Positions 53,365 to 61,603 of a stretch of DNA of 64,000 nt are shown piece after piece. A program made the translations under genes and the position numbers. This DNA comes from Methylorubrum populi. Its GTDB lineage: Bacteria; Pseudomonadota; Alphaproteobacteria; Rhizobiales; Beijerinckiaceae. The notes below the pieces were generated by a model. That model was given only the letters and a program-made list of their open reading frames with translations. It was not told the DNA's origin and made no database searches. The stretch is taken from assembly GCA_020741775.1 (NCBI GenBank), contig DYYG01000010.1:91266-155265 (forward strand). The letters are read 5' to 3'. Position 1 is the first letter of the stretch, and every line of letters starts with the position of its first letter.

Positions 53365-55081
53365 AGGTCTGCGTCTCCTTGGCGCCGCCCGGATGGGTGA
53401 CGGCGCCGTTCACCGCAGGCCCCACGGTCTGCGCATATTTCCAGAGATAGCCGGAGGTCGCGGTGTTGCCCCGCGGCGTCCATTCCGTCCGGCGCTGAGC
53501 CAGCTCCGCATCGGAGAGCGCGACCTCGAGCGTCCCCTTGATCGCATCGAGGGTGATGATGTCGCCGTCGCGGAGGAGGCCGATGGGCCCGCCGATGGCG
53601 GCCTCGGGGCCGACATGGCCGACGCAGAAGCCACGGGTCGCGCCGGAGAAGCGCCCGTCGGTGATGAGGGCGACCTTGTCACCCATGCCCTGGCCGTAGA
53701 GGGCGGCCGTGGTCGAGAGCATCTCGCGCATGCCGGGGCCCCCCTTCGGGCCCTCGTAGCGGATGACCAGAACGTCGCCGGGTTTGTAGGTGCGGTTCTG
53801 CACCGCTTCGAAGCAGGCCTCCTCACCGTCGAAGACGCGGGCCGGGCCGGTGAACACCTGTTTTTCGGCGGGCATGCCGGCGACCTTCACGATCGCACCC
53901 TCAGGGGCGAGGTTGCCCTTGAGGCCGACCACGCCGCCGGTGACGGTGATCGGCTGATCCGCCGGGCGCACCACGTCCTGATCCGGGTTCCAGGCGACCT
54001 TGGCGAGGTTCTCCGCGATCGTCCGACCGGTCACCGTCAGGCAGTCACCGTGGAGATATCCGTGGTCGAGCAGCGTCTTCATCAGCAGCGGGATGCCGCC
54101 GACCTCGAACATATCCTTGGCAACGTAGCGCCCGCCGGGCTTGAGATCGGCGATGTAGGGGGTCTTGCGGAAGATTTCGGCGACGTCGAACAAGGTAAAC
54201 TCGATGCCGCATTCATGGGCGATCGCCGGCAGGTGCAGCGCCGCATTGGTCGAGCCGCCGGAGGCCGCCACCGTCGCGGCGGCGTTCTCCAGAGCTTTCC
54301 GGGTGACGATGTCGCGCGGACGGATGTTCTTGGCGATCAGCTCCATCACCTTCTCGCCGGCGGCGGCGCAGAATTGGTCGCGGATCTCGTACGGAGCGGG
54401 CGCGCCGGCCGAATAAGGCAGCGCGAGGCCAATCGCCTCGGAGACCGTGGCCATGGTGTTGGCGGTGAACTGCGCGCCGCAGGCCCCGGCCGAGGGGCAG
54501 GCGACCCGCTCCAGCTCGTCGAGGTCGTCGAGGCTCATATCGCCGACGGCGACCTTGCCGACCGCCTCGAACAGATCCTGCACGGTCACCGGCCGGCCCC
54601 GGAACGAACCGGGCAGGATCGAGCCGCCATAGATGAAGATCGACGGCACGTTGAGGCGCACCATGGCCATCATCATGCCGGGCAGGGACTTGTCGCAGCC
54701 GGCCAGCCCCACGAGGGCGTCGTAGGAATGGCCGCGAATGGTGAGTTCCACCGAATCGGCGATGACCTCGCGGGACGGCAGCGAGGCGCGCATGCCGCCA
54801 TGGCCCATGGCGATGCCGTCGGTGACGGTGATGGTGCAGAACTCGCGCGGGGTGCCGTGGGCGGCGGCGACGCCCTTCTTCACGGCCTGGGCCTGGCGCA
54901 TCAGCGAGATGTTGCAGGGCGCGGCCTCGTTCCAGCAGGAGGCGACACCCACCAGCGGCTGGTGGATCTGCTCGGTAGTCAGGCCCATGGCGTAGAGGTA
55001 CGAGCGGTGGGGCGCGCGCTCGGGCCCTTCCGTCACGTGCCGGCTCGGCAGCTTCGACTTGTCGGTCTGACGCGCGTCCAT
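53351..55081 (-). CDS. ilvD: Dihydroxy-acid dehydratase
   Basis: 576 residues. It dehydrates dihydroxy acids in valine, isoleucine and leucine synthesis using an iron-sulfur cluster. Seen are [56 protein letters not shown] and [19 protein letters not shown] with cluster-ligand Cys, and [16 protein letters not shown]. It differs clearly from edd in the same window. The exoR-like gene begins before ilvD ends, so both are likely in one transcript. Confidence 0.96.
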   Translation of the reverse strand: MDARQTDKSKLPSRHVTEGPERAPHRSYLYAMGLTTEQIHQPLVGVASCWNEAAPCNISLMRQAQAVKKGVAAAHGTPREFCTITVTDGIAMGHGGMRASLPSREVIADSVELTIRGHSYDALVGLAGCDKSLPGMMMAMVRLNVPSIFIYGGSILPGSFRGRPVTVQDLFEAVGKVAVGDMSLDDLDELERVACPSAGACGAQFTANTMATVSEAIGLALPYSAGAPAPYEIRDQFCAAAGEKVMELIAKNIRPRDIVTRKALENAAATVAASGGSTNAALHLPAIAHECGIEFTLFDVAEIFRKTPYIADLKPGGRYVAKDMFEVGGIPLLMKTLLDHGYLHGDCLTVTGRTIAENLAKVAWNPDQDVVRPADQPITVTGGVVGLKGNLAPEGAIVKVAGMPAEKQVFTGPARVFDGEEACFEAVQNRTYKPGDVLVIRYEGPKGGPGMREMLSTTAALYGQGMGDKVALITDGRFSGATRGFCVGHVGPEAAIGGPIGLLRDGDIITLDAIKGTLEVALSDAELAQRRTEWTPRGNTATSGYLWKYAQTVGPAVNGAVTHPGGAKETQTYADV

Positions 55082-55475
55082 CGCTGATCTCGGCCCAGGT
55101 CCCGTTACGCCTCCGAGGCCCGCGCGGCCCTCGTCATGGCCTCACGCGAAAAACGTCCTTCGACGTCCTCGAAACTCTGCGGTAAGGCGTTGGAGCGACA
55201 GCATTTACCGCGACCCTGGAAGTCGTCTCGGTTTATGGTCGGATTGCGGCGCTCGAAGGCACAGCTCAAGGCAAAGTCAGGTTGCTTTCGCGGTGTGTCG
55301 AGGCCGCAACAGCTCAGCTTACGAGGGCATCCGAAGGACTTTGCCGGATCAACGCGATCTCACCCGCGCGCGGTCCCGCGCGAGGGCGTTTTTGTTCTGC
55401 GGGCTAGACTAGATCAGCGCCCGCGCCTGAAGAGTCCGCGTCGGCGAGGACAGTCTTGTAAGCCGGCTTACACCT
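55082..55475. other. 394-base gap between eutC and ilvD
   Basis: Both flanking genes are leftward. Probably the ilvD promoter and the 3' region of eutC. I see no gene or clear motif. Confidence 0.3.
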
Positions 55476-56273
55476 TCACGGGGCGCCGATTGCAACATCG
55501 GGCATTGCAACATCGGGCTTGGCGGACTCGATCAGCCGGTCGCTCTCATCCTTGAGAGCGACGCCGGTCAACCCACGCGAAAAGGCTTGGGTGAGCAGCC
55601 AGTTCAATTTGAAGGCCGCGAGGTCGAAGCTCAGCCCGGCCGGGCGGACATTCGAGATGCAGTTTCGTTCCGCATCCGAGCGCCCCGGCTTCGGATCGAA
55701 GGTGACGTAGAGGCCGAGACTGTCGGGGGAGGACAGGCCGGGTCGCTCCCCGATCAGCACCACGACCGCCCGGGCCTTCAAAGCGGCCCCGGCCGCATCG
55801 CCCAGGGCGACGCGAGCCTGGCTCGCGACCACCACCGGGGCGAGGCTCCAGCCGGCCTTGTCCAGGTGAGGCTTGAAGGCGGCCAGCATCGCGGCGGCCC
55901 CCTCATGGACCGCCCGCGCGGAGAGCCCATCGGCCACCACCAGGGCGAGGTCGATGGGCTCGCGCGCCGCCTCGGACAGCGCCTTCCGGCTCTCGGGGGA
56001 GAGGCGGCGCCCGTAATCGGGGCGGCGCAGATAGGTCGCTCGATCCTCCGCCCCGGACGTCACCGTGACGGTGGCGTAGCCCAGGGCCGCGATGGCGGCG
56101 GCAATCTCGGCGGCGTCCATCGGCGTGTGGACGGCGTCGCGCGCCTGGGCATGGGCCAGGCCGAATTTCAGCACCTCGCGGGTCGGCAGGCCCGCCCCGG
56201 CGCGGCCGAGGCCGATCCGGGCGGGGGTGAGGCGGGCGAGGCGCTGCCAGAGGTCGTCAGACGGGGTGCTCAT
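55476..56273 (-). CDS. eutC: Ethanolamine ammonia-lyase small subunit
   Basis: 265 residues. With EutB it forms the adenosylcobalamin enzyme that turns ethanolamine into acetaldehyde and ammonia. Family stretches: LARLTPARIGLGRAGAGLPT, DLALVVADGLSARAVHEGA, VVVLIGERPGLSSPDSLGLY and NCISNVRPAGLSFD. Its start overlaps the eutB stop (ATGA), indicating coupling. The last residues contain a 15-base tandem duplication. No microcompartment genes are nearby. Confidence 0.94.
   Translation of the reverse strand: MSTPSDDLWQRLARLTPARIGLGRAGAGLPTREVLKFGLAHAQARDAVHTPMDAAEIAAAIAALGYATVTVTSGAEDRATYLRRPDYGRRLSPESRKALSEAAREPIDLALVVADGLSARAVHEGAAAMLAAFKPHLDKAGWSLAPVVVASQARVALGDAAGAALKARAVVVLIGERPGLSSPDSLGLYVTFDPKPGRSDAERNCISNVRPAGLSFDLAAFKLNWLLTQAFSRGLTGVALKDESDRLIESAKPDVAMPDVAIGAP
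55489..55518. repeat. 15-base tandem duplication in eutC 3' end
   Basis: ATTGCAACATCGGGC occurs twice back to back. In frame it adds five residues (PDVAM, PDVAI) to the EutC tail without a frameshift, so it is likely a recent slippage duplication. Confidence 0.75.
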
Positions 56274-57652
56274 GCGGCAAGGTCCGGCACGGCGGTGAGC
56301 AGGCGGGCCTCGGCCCCGCCGGGCAGGAGCGTGCCGTCGGCGTCGGTGAGGCCGATGCGGGCGAGCCATTCCTCGAATTCGGGCGCCCGCCTGAGCCCCA
56401 GGACCTCGCGGATGTAGAGCTGGTCGTGAAACGAGGTGGACTGATAGTTCAGCATCACGTCGTCGGCGCCGGGAATGCCCATCACATAGGTGCAGCCGGC
56501 CGCCCCGAGCAGGGTCAGGAGCGTATCCATGTCGTCCTGATCGGCCTCGGCATGGTTGGTGTAGCAGACATCGACGCCGAGCGGCACGCCCATCAGCTTG
56601 CCGCAGAAATGGTCCTCCAGCCCGGCGCGGATGATCTCCTTGCCATTGTAGAGATATTCCGGCCCGATGAAGCCGACGACGGTGTTGACCAGGAGCGGCC
56701 GGTAGCGCCGCGCCACGGCATAGGCGCGGGCTTCGAGGGTCTGCTGGTCGATGCCGTGATGCGCGTCCGCCGAGAGGGCCGAGCCCTGGCCGGTCTCGAA
56801 ATACATCACGTTGTCGCCGAGGGTGCCGCGCTTGAGGGCGAGCGCCGCCTCGTGGGCCTCCTGAAGGATCGGCAGCGTGACGCCGAAGCTCGCATTGGCC
56901 CGCTCGGTGCCGGCGATCGACTGGAACACGAGATCCACCGGCAGGCCGCGATTCATCGCGTCCAGCGTGGTGGTGACGTGGGTGAGCACGCAGGATTGGG
57001 TCGGGATCTCCAGCCGTCCGATGATGCTGTCGAACAGGGTCAGCAGGCTGCCCATGGTCTGGATCGAATCGGATACCGGATTGATGCCGATCACCGCGTC
57101 GCCGCAGCCATAGGAGAGACCGTCGAGGATCGAGGCGGTGACGCCCGCAAGGTCGTCGGTCGGGTGATTGGGCTGGAGCCGCACCGCCAGGGTGCCGGGC
57201 AGGCCGATGGTGTTGCGGAATTTGGTGACGACGCGAGCCTTCCGGGCGACCAGGATCAGATCCTGGTTGCGCATGATCTTGGACACCGCCGCGGCGATCT
57301 CCGGCGTCACGCCGGGCGCGATCCGGGCGAGCGTCTCGGAGGAGGCGGTGAGCAGGAACTCGCGAAAATCCCCGACGGTGAGATGGGCAATCTCGGCGAA
57401 GGCCGCCTCGTCGTGATCGTCGAGGATCAGACGGGTGACGTCGTCCTCCTCATACGGAATCAGCGGGCGCGCCAGGATCTCCTTCAGCGGTACCTCGGCC
57501 AGGCACCAGCGGGCGGCCATGTTCTCTTCGGCGGATTCGGCGGCGATGCCGGCGAGACAATCACCGGAGCGAATCGGCGTCGCCTTGGCCATCAGCATCG
57601 CCAGATCGGCGAAGACATGCGTGCGGGGGCCGACGGTATGGCGGTAGGGCAT
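56270..57652 (-). CDS. eutB: Ethanolamine ammonia-lyase large subunit
   Basis: 460 residues, TIM-barrel catalytic subunit. Recognised by LPGTLAVRLQPNHPTDDLA, YGCGDAVIGINPVSDSIQTM, QSIAGTERANASFGVTLPIL, YFETGQGSALSADAHHGIDQ and CYTNHAEADQDDMDTLLTLL. Needs adenosylcobalamin; no reactivase EutA is adjacent. MPYRHTVGPRTHVFADLAML is taken as start, matching the family. Upstream is a 640-base region shared with oxlT. Stand-alone eutBC suggests ethanolamine used as a nitrogen source. Confidence 0.95.
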   Translation of the reverse strand: MPYRHTVGPRTHVFADLAMLMAKATPIRSGDCLAGIAAESAEENMAARWCLAEVPLKEILARPLIPYEEDDVTRLILDDHDEAAFAEIAHLTVGDFREFLLTASSETLARIAPGVTPEIAAAVSKIMRNQDLILVARKARVVTKFRNTIGLPGTLAVRLQPNHPTDDLAGVTASILDGLSYGCGDAVIGINPVSDSIQTMGSLLTLFDSIIGRLEIPTQSCVLTHVTTTLDAMNRGLPVDLVFQSIAGTERANASFGVTLPILQEAHEAALALKRGTLGDNVMYFETGQGSALSADAHHGIDQQTLEARAYAVARRYRPLLVNTVVGFIGPEYLYNGKEIIRAGLEDHFCGKLMGVPLGVDVCYTNHAEADQDDMDTLLTLLGAAGCTYVMGIPGADDVMLNYQSTSFHDQLYIREVLGLRRAPEFEEWLARIGLTDADGTLLPGGAEARLLTAVPDLAA

Positions 57653-58292
57653 CGGGCAGGTTCCGTGAACTGGTTCCTCGGCCTCAACCGACAGAATGCA
57701 AGGATCACGCGCTCTGTCGAGGCGCATTCGGGGGTCGAGCCGGCGAAGGGTCGCTCACAGGCGGTGTTTCGCAGGCCCATAAGGGCGGCCGGAAGCAAGA
57801 ACGACGCCCGTTCGGTAAGTCTGCTGCGGCGAGCGAGCGTCTCCGCGGGCTCCCAGGAGAGGCGGCGAACGCAAAACCCATTTTTCGGGAACACGGTCAG
57901 CCGATTCGACCCTGGAAGCGAAGCGATTCCGGCGGCGAAAATCTGAGTGCGGCCGTCGATTTGCGGGGGTTTCGAATTTTATCCCGCTTCCTTCCATCAC
58001 TTTCGTGCCAGATTGCGCATTATTTCGCTTGCCTGCATGGCTGGCATACCAAATAATGCATACCACTGCCTGGGATGAAAACGTGCTGTCGAAATCCAGC
58101 GGGCAGGGGAAGGAAACGCAAGCACTGCACCGACGCCGTCTCACGCTGGTGGCCTCCGCGAATCGAGGCGGATCGCGCGGGCCACCGGGTCGAGCCAAGT
58201 CTCATCTGAGCCAAGTTTATCGAGGCAAGTCTTCCGGTCGGTGCGGGCCAGTCACTGCAGGTCAGTTGGTGTAGGAACGAGGGAGCATATTC
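57653..58292. other. 640-base divergent intergenic region between eutB and oxlT
   Basis: Probably contains promoters for both eutBC (leftward) and oxlT (rightward). The region 58000-58080 is AT-richer and holds a pair of operator-like sites. A 147-codon leftward frame here lacks any family sequence and was not accepted. Confidence 0.4.
58042..58065. promoter_or_regulatory. Operator-like TGGCATACCA pair upstream of oxlT
   Basis: TGGCATACCA is followed after five bases by TGCATACCA, two like-oriented half-palindromic sites of the sort bound by GntR/FadR-type regulators. The inverse form TGGTATGCCA recurs on the far side of oxlT at 59913. The pair is about 230 bases upstream of oxlT. Confidence 0.5.
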
Positions 58293-59591
58293 ATGGCAGC
58301 GACGTCTATCGCCCCAGATCGGCCCGTACAGGCATCAAATCGATGGCTGCAAATCGTCCTCGGCGTCGTTTGCATGGTGGCTGCGGCCAACATCCAGTAC
58401 GCCTGGACTCTGTTCGTCCCTGAAATTCAGAAGACCTTCGGCTGGGATCGCGCCGCGATCCAGGTCGCCTTCACCATCTTCGTCGTGGTGCAGACCTGGC
58501 TGACACCGATCGAAGGCCACTTCATCGACAAGTACGGCCCGAGCCGTGTCGTCATGTTCGGCGGCCTGATGACGGGCGCGGCCTGGGTGACGAATTCCTA
58601 CGCAACCACGATCTGGGGCTTCTATCTCGGCTCCGTCCTCGGCGGCATCGGGGTCGGCTGCGTCTACGCCACCTGCATCAACAACGCCCTCAAGTGGTTC
58701 CCGGACAAGCGCGGCCTCGCGGTCGGCCTGACCGCCGGCGGCTACGGCGCGGGCTCGGCGCTGACGATCATCCCGATTGCCAAGATGATCGATGCCGGCA
58801 GCTACGCCCAGGCCTTCTTCACCTTCGGCCTGATCCAGGGCTCGGTCATCATCCTCGCCGCCCTGTTCATGCGCGGCCCGGGCAAGGGTGAGGTGAAGTA
58901 TTCCGACAAGGTGCTGCAGACCCGCCGCGACTACACCCTCGGCGAGGCGCTCTCGACGCCGGTCTTCTGGGTGATGCTGGTGATGTTCACCTGCACGGTC
59001 ACCGGCGGCCTGATGGCGGTGGCTCAGCTCGGTGTGATCGCCCAGGATCTCGGCGTGAAGCACTTCCAGGTGAACCTGTACTTCTTCACCATGGCGGCCC
59101 TGCCCTTCGCCCTGATGCTCGACCGCGTCATGAACGGCATCTCGCGCCCGCTCTTCGGCTGGGTCTCGGACCGGATCGGCCGCGAGAAGACGATGTTCAT
59201 CGCCTTCGCGATGGAAGGCATCGGCATCGTGGCGCTCGGCTATTTCGGCTCGAACCCCTGGGCCTTCGTCATCCTCTCGGGCGTCGTGTTCCTGGCCTGG
59301 GGTGAAGTCTACTCGCTGTTCAGCGCCACCGCCGCCGACACCTTCGGCTCGAAGCATATCGGCAAGATTTACGGCGTGCTCTACTGCGCCAAGGGTCTGG
59401 CGGCCCTGTTCGTCCCGGTGGGCAACCTGATCATGCAGGCCACCGGCACCTGGGCGACGGTTCTCTACACGGTCGCGGCGCTCGATCTGGTCGCCGCCAC
59501 CCTCGCCATCGCCGTGCTGCGGCCGATGCTGAAGCAGCACCACCTCGCCAACAACGCGGCGGTGCCGAACGCGGCTCTGGCCCACGCCTGA
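58293..59591 (+). CDS. oxlT: Oxalate/formate antiporter (OxlT-type MFS)
   Basis: 432 residues, twelve membrane helices. In OxlT a Lys in helix 11 and an Arg in helix 8 bind oxalate; equivalents are seen in GVLYCAKGLAALFVPVGN and LDRVMNGISRPLFGWVSDR. Other blocks: ANIQYAWTLFVPEIQKTFGW and GGIGVGCVYATCINNALKWF. It should exchange oxalate for formate across the inner membrane, fitting growth on oxalate. The C-terminus is His/Asn/Ala-rich. It ends in a strong terminator and has operator-like sites upstream. Confidence 0.87.
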   Translation: MAATSIAPDRPVQASNRWLQIVLGVVCMVAAANIQYAWTLFVPEIQKTFGWDRAAIQVAFTIFVVVQTWLTPIEGHFIDKYGPSRVVMFGGLMTGAAWVTNSYATTIWGFYLGSVLGGIGVGCVYATCINNALKWFPDKRGLAVGLTAGGYGAGSALTIIPIAKMIDAGSYAQAFFTFGLIQGSVIILAALFMRGPGKGEVKYSDKVLQTRRDYTLGEALSTPVFWVMLVMFTCTVTGGLMAVAQLGVIAQDLGVKHFQVNLYFFTMAALPFALMLDRVMNGISRPLFGWVSDRIGREKTMFIAFAMEGIGIVALGYFGSNPWAFVILSGVVFLAWGEVYSLFSATAADTFGSKHIGKIYGVLYCAKGLAALFVPVGNLIMQATGTWATVLYTVAALDLVAATLAIAVLRPMLKQHHLANNAAVPNAALAHA

Positions 59592-59634
59592 TCCGACGAC
59601 ACAGGCCGCGAAGCCTCAGCTTCGCGGCGACGAG

Positions 59635-59663
59635 AAGCCCCGCCGGATCCGGCGGGGCTTTTT
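59635..59663 (+). terminator. Intrinsic terminator after oxlT
   Basis: AGCCCCGCCGGATCCGGCGG followed by GGCTTTTTC: an 11-pair GC stem with a minimal loop and a T-tract, about 45 bases past the oxlT stop. It is a strong intrinsic terminator. Confidence 0.88.
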
Positions 59664-59697
59664 CGTTGTCGGCCCAGGCGACGCGGCGGTGAACTGG

Positions 59698-59850
59698 TTA
59701 CGCGGCGAACTTGGCGCCGTAGGCGTAGCGCGCCTCGGCCGCCTCGCGGGCGCCGTTGGTCGAGGACGTCTCGGGGGTCAGGGTATCGGCCAGGTAGACG
59801 ACGAGGGCGATGTTGGCGGAGGCGATGGCGAGGAGGACGAGAGCGATCAT
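59698..59850 (-). CDS. 50-residue single-helix membrane peptide
   Basis: Begins MIALVLLAIASANIALVVYL, a hydrophobic helix, then ADTLTPETSSTNG and an Ala-rich charged helix REAAEARYAYGAKFA. Codons show the high GC third-position bias of neighbouring genes, supporting reality; the ribosome site is poor. It is convergent with oxlT and its upstream region carries the operator-like motif also found before oxlT. It may be a small transporter or envelope accessory subunit, which is only inference. Confidence 0.5.
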   Translation of the reverse strand: MIALVLLAIASANIALVVYLADTLTPETSSTNGAREAAEARYAYGAKFAA

Positions 59851-59912
59851 GGGAGGCGGCCCCGTGTTGTGCGTGCTGTGATGAGCCTCATATGCCAGCG
59901 CCCACGCCGATC

Positions 59913-59929
59913 TGGTATGCCAGATACCA
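59913..59929. promoter_or_regulatory. Operator-like TGGTATGCCA site upstream of small peptide
   Basis: TGGTATGCCAGATACCA: a TGGTATGCCA box identical in reverse to the one before oxlT, extended by ATACCA to make an imperfect palindrome TGGTAT-N5-ATACCA. It lies about 65 bases upstream of the leftward small peptide gene. Confidence 0.5.
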
Positions 59930-59936
59930 AATTCCA

Positions 59937-59957
59937 GCCATGCGGATCACGCATGGC
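59937..59957. promoter_or_regulatory. Perfect inverted repeat GCCATGCG-N5-CGCATGGC
   Basis: Two perfect eight-base arms around GATCA, immediately beyond the TGGTATGCCA site. Its size and symmetry suit a dimeric regulator site or an RNA hairpin. No gene overlaps it. Confidence 0.45.
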
Positions 59958-60159
59958 GAAGCCGGTCCAGCTTTCTCGAATCCCCGCAAAAGCATGGCAG
60001 ACATAGCAAATGATCGACCGGCATCGGCGGACGGCGCGGCCGAACGGTCCGATCTGAAGAGGCGAAGAGCTGGAAGCAACGCACGCTGATCGGGGCTCCG
60101 GCCCGGCCCGCGATGGAGCTGCGGAGCCCGGGGGCACGGCCCGGCGGACAATAGACAAA

Positions 60160-60187
60160 GAAAAAGGCCCCGTTTCCGGAGCCTCGG
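60160..60187 (-). terminator. Terminator of tRNA-Val gene
   Basis: On the tRNA strand GGCTCCG-GAAA-CGGGGCC is followed by TTTTTC. It lies about 30 bases downstream of the tRNA 3' end and is a standard intrinsic terminator with a GAAA tetraloop. Confidence 0.75.
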
Positions 60188-60215
60188 TCTTCTCGATCCA
60201 TCCCGTGTGATGGGA

Positions 60216-60290
60216 TGGTGGGCGCGACAGGGATCGAACCTGTGACCCCTACCATGTCAAGGTAGTGCTCTCCCGCTGAGCTACGCGCCC
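60216..60290 (-). tRNA. tRNA-Val (GAC)
   Basis: A 75-base cloverleaf including encoded CCA. Acceptor arm GGGCGCG pairs with CGCGCCC, the D arm is GCTCAGCGGGAGAGC, the anticodon arm is CTACC-TTGACAT-GGTAG with anticodon GAC, and the T arm is ACAGG-TTCGATC-CCTGT. It reads valine codons GUC/GUU. It has its own likely promoter and terminator. Confidence 0.97.
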
Positions 60291-60332
60291 CGGCAGGCGT
60301 TCCGGGCTGGCCCGTCGTCCTGCGATGGCGCG

Positions 60333-60361
60333 GCTATAGCCGGAGCCGGCGGGCTCCGCAA
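60333..60361 (-). promoter_or_regulatory. Sigma-70-like promoter of tRNA-Val
   Basis: On the leftward strand TTGCGG and TATAGC are 17 bases apart, about 40 bases upstream of the mature tRNA 5' end. Spacing and position fit a housekeeping promoter. Confidence 0.5.
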
Positions 60362-60550
60362 GCGAGGCTTTCCCGAAATCTGATGCCGGCTGCGAAATTT
60401 TCGGCGATGCCCCCGCCGATCCGGCCCGTTGCGCGCGGATGCAAAAAATCGGCTAAGAGTGCGCCGCGGTCGCGGGGGCGGCCCCGTCCGCAGCGCGGCA
60501 GGGGCGCCCGCCGGGAGCCGGATCGGGCAGGCCGAGGGCGGCGAGCGAGG

Positions 60551-61597
60551 ATGCGGTTTCTACTTTCGTCCGACGAGGGCGACGTGATCAGGGGCTGGGT
60601 GGTCCCGGACAACCCGCTGGCCATCAGCCGGGTCTCCGTCGCCATCGAGGGGCGGCGGGTGGCGGAGGTCTCGGCCATCCACACCGACCCGACCTTCATC
60701 CATCTGGGCTGGCACTCCACCGGACAGTGCCATTTCGAGATCCGCGACTCCGACGTGCCGGGGCTCGCCGGGATCGAGCGGCTCGAGATCTACGACGTCG
60801 ACACCAACGTGATGATCTACCGGCGGGTGCCGCGAGACGGCCTCACCGACAAGAAGGCCATCCTGCTCAACGGGCATATCCGCCCGGAGACGGTGATCCA
60901 GACCGCCCTGTTTCCCTATTTCCGGCAATCGTATTTCGGGATCGGCCGGTTTCCGGACGAGATCCTGCGGGCGATGTTCGACACCGTGACGCTCGATTCC
61001 TGCCTGATGGCCGGGTCGATCATCTTCCCGCGCTACGAGGGGCATTTCGTCCAGAGCGGTGCGCTCACCATGCTGCTCGTCCACGATCCCTTCGTGGAAT
61101 TGGCGAGCCGCCTGTTCTGGCTGCGGGAGCGGGCGAGCATCGCCGCCAATCCCGAGCAGCATTGGCGCCTGGGCAACCTCGTCGAGGCCGCGGCCTTCAC
61201 CCTCGATTACGACTTCACCGACGTGAAGAGCCTGAAGAAGCTGTTCCGGATGATGCCGGAGCCGGCCTATCACCTGCTCTACAACCCCCTGACGCGCCAG
61301 CTCAGCACCCATGTGCCCGAGGACCGGCTGATGCCGGGCAGCTCGATCATCGCCGTCGAGGTTCTGTCGCGCATCGATGTTGTCGGCCACCGCGACTACT
61401 TCGAGGCCTTCATGGCCTCGGCCTTCCACCATCTCGGAGTCGAGGCTCCGCTGCCCCTGCCCCTGCCGATCCCCAACGAGACGTTGGCCCTGGCCGAATT
61501 GCTGCGCAGCATGAAATTCGCCCGCGACATGGTCGTCTACGACACGGTGCTGAGCGATGCCGTGCGCGCCTCCGTGTCGAAGAGCTGGGAGGCCTGA
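60551..61597 (+). CDS. Unknown protein preceding a glycosyltransferase
   Basis: 348 residues, no signal peptide or obvious membrane helix. I do not recognise the family. The first 100 residues look beta-rich (VIRGWVVPDNPLAISRVSVA, TFIHLGWHSTGQCHFEIRD), perhaps a small carbohydrate-binding-like sandwich. The rest is helical with FPYFRQSYFGIGRFPDEILR. It ends seven bases before the large GT2 gene, so the two are surely one operon, suggesting a role in polysaccharide synthesis. Start chosen at MRFLLSSDEGD next to a GCGAGG site. Confidence 0.6.
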   Translation: MRFLLSSDEGDVIRGWVVPDNPLAISRVSVAIEGRRVAEVSAIHTDPTFIHLGWHSTGQCHFEIRDSDVPGLAGIERLEIYDVDTNVMIYRRVPRDGLTDKKAILLNGHIRPETVIQTALFPYFRQSYFGIGRFPDEILRAMFDTVTLDSCLMAGSIIFPRYEGHFVQSGALTMLLVHDPFVELASRLFWLRERASIAANPEQHWRLGNLVEAAAFTLDYDFTDVKSLKKLFRMMPEPAYHLLYNPLTRQLSTHVPEDRLMPGSSIIAVEVLSRIDVVGHRDYFEAFMASAFHHLGVEAPLPLPLPIPNETLALAELLRSMKFARDMVVYDTVLSDAVRASVSKSWEA

Positions 61598-61603
61598 GGC
61601 GCG

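Noticed and set aside
57755..58198. 147-codon leftward frame before oxlT
   Set aside because: Lies in a regulatory region with operator-like sites, has no good ribosome site and no recognisable sequence.
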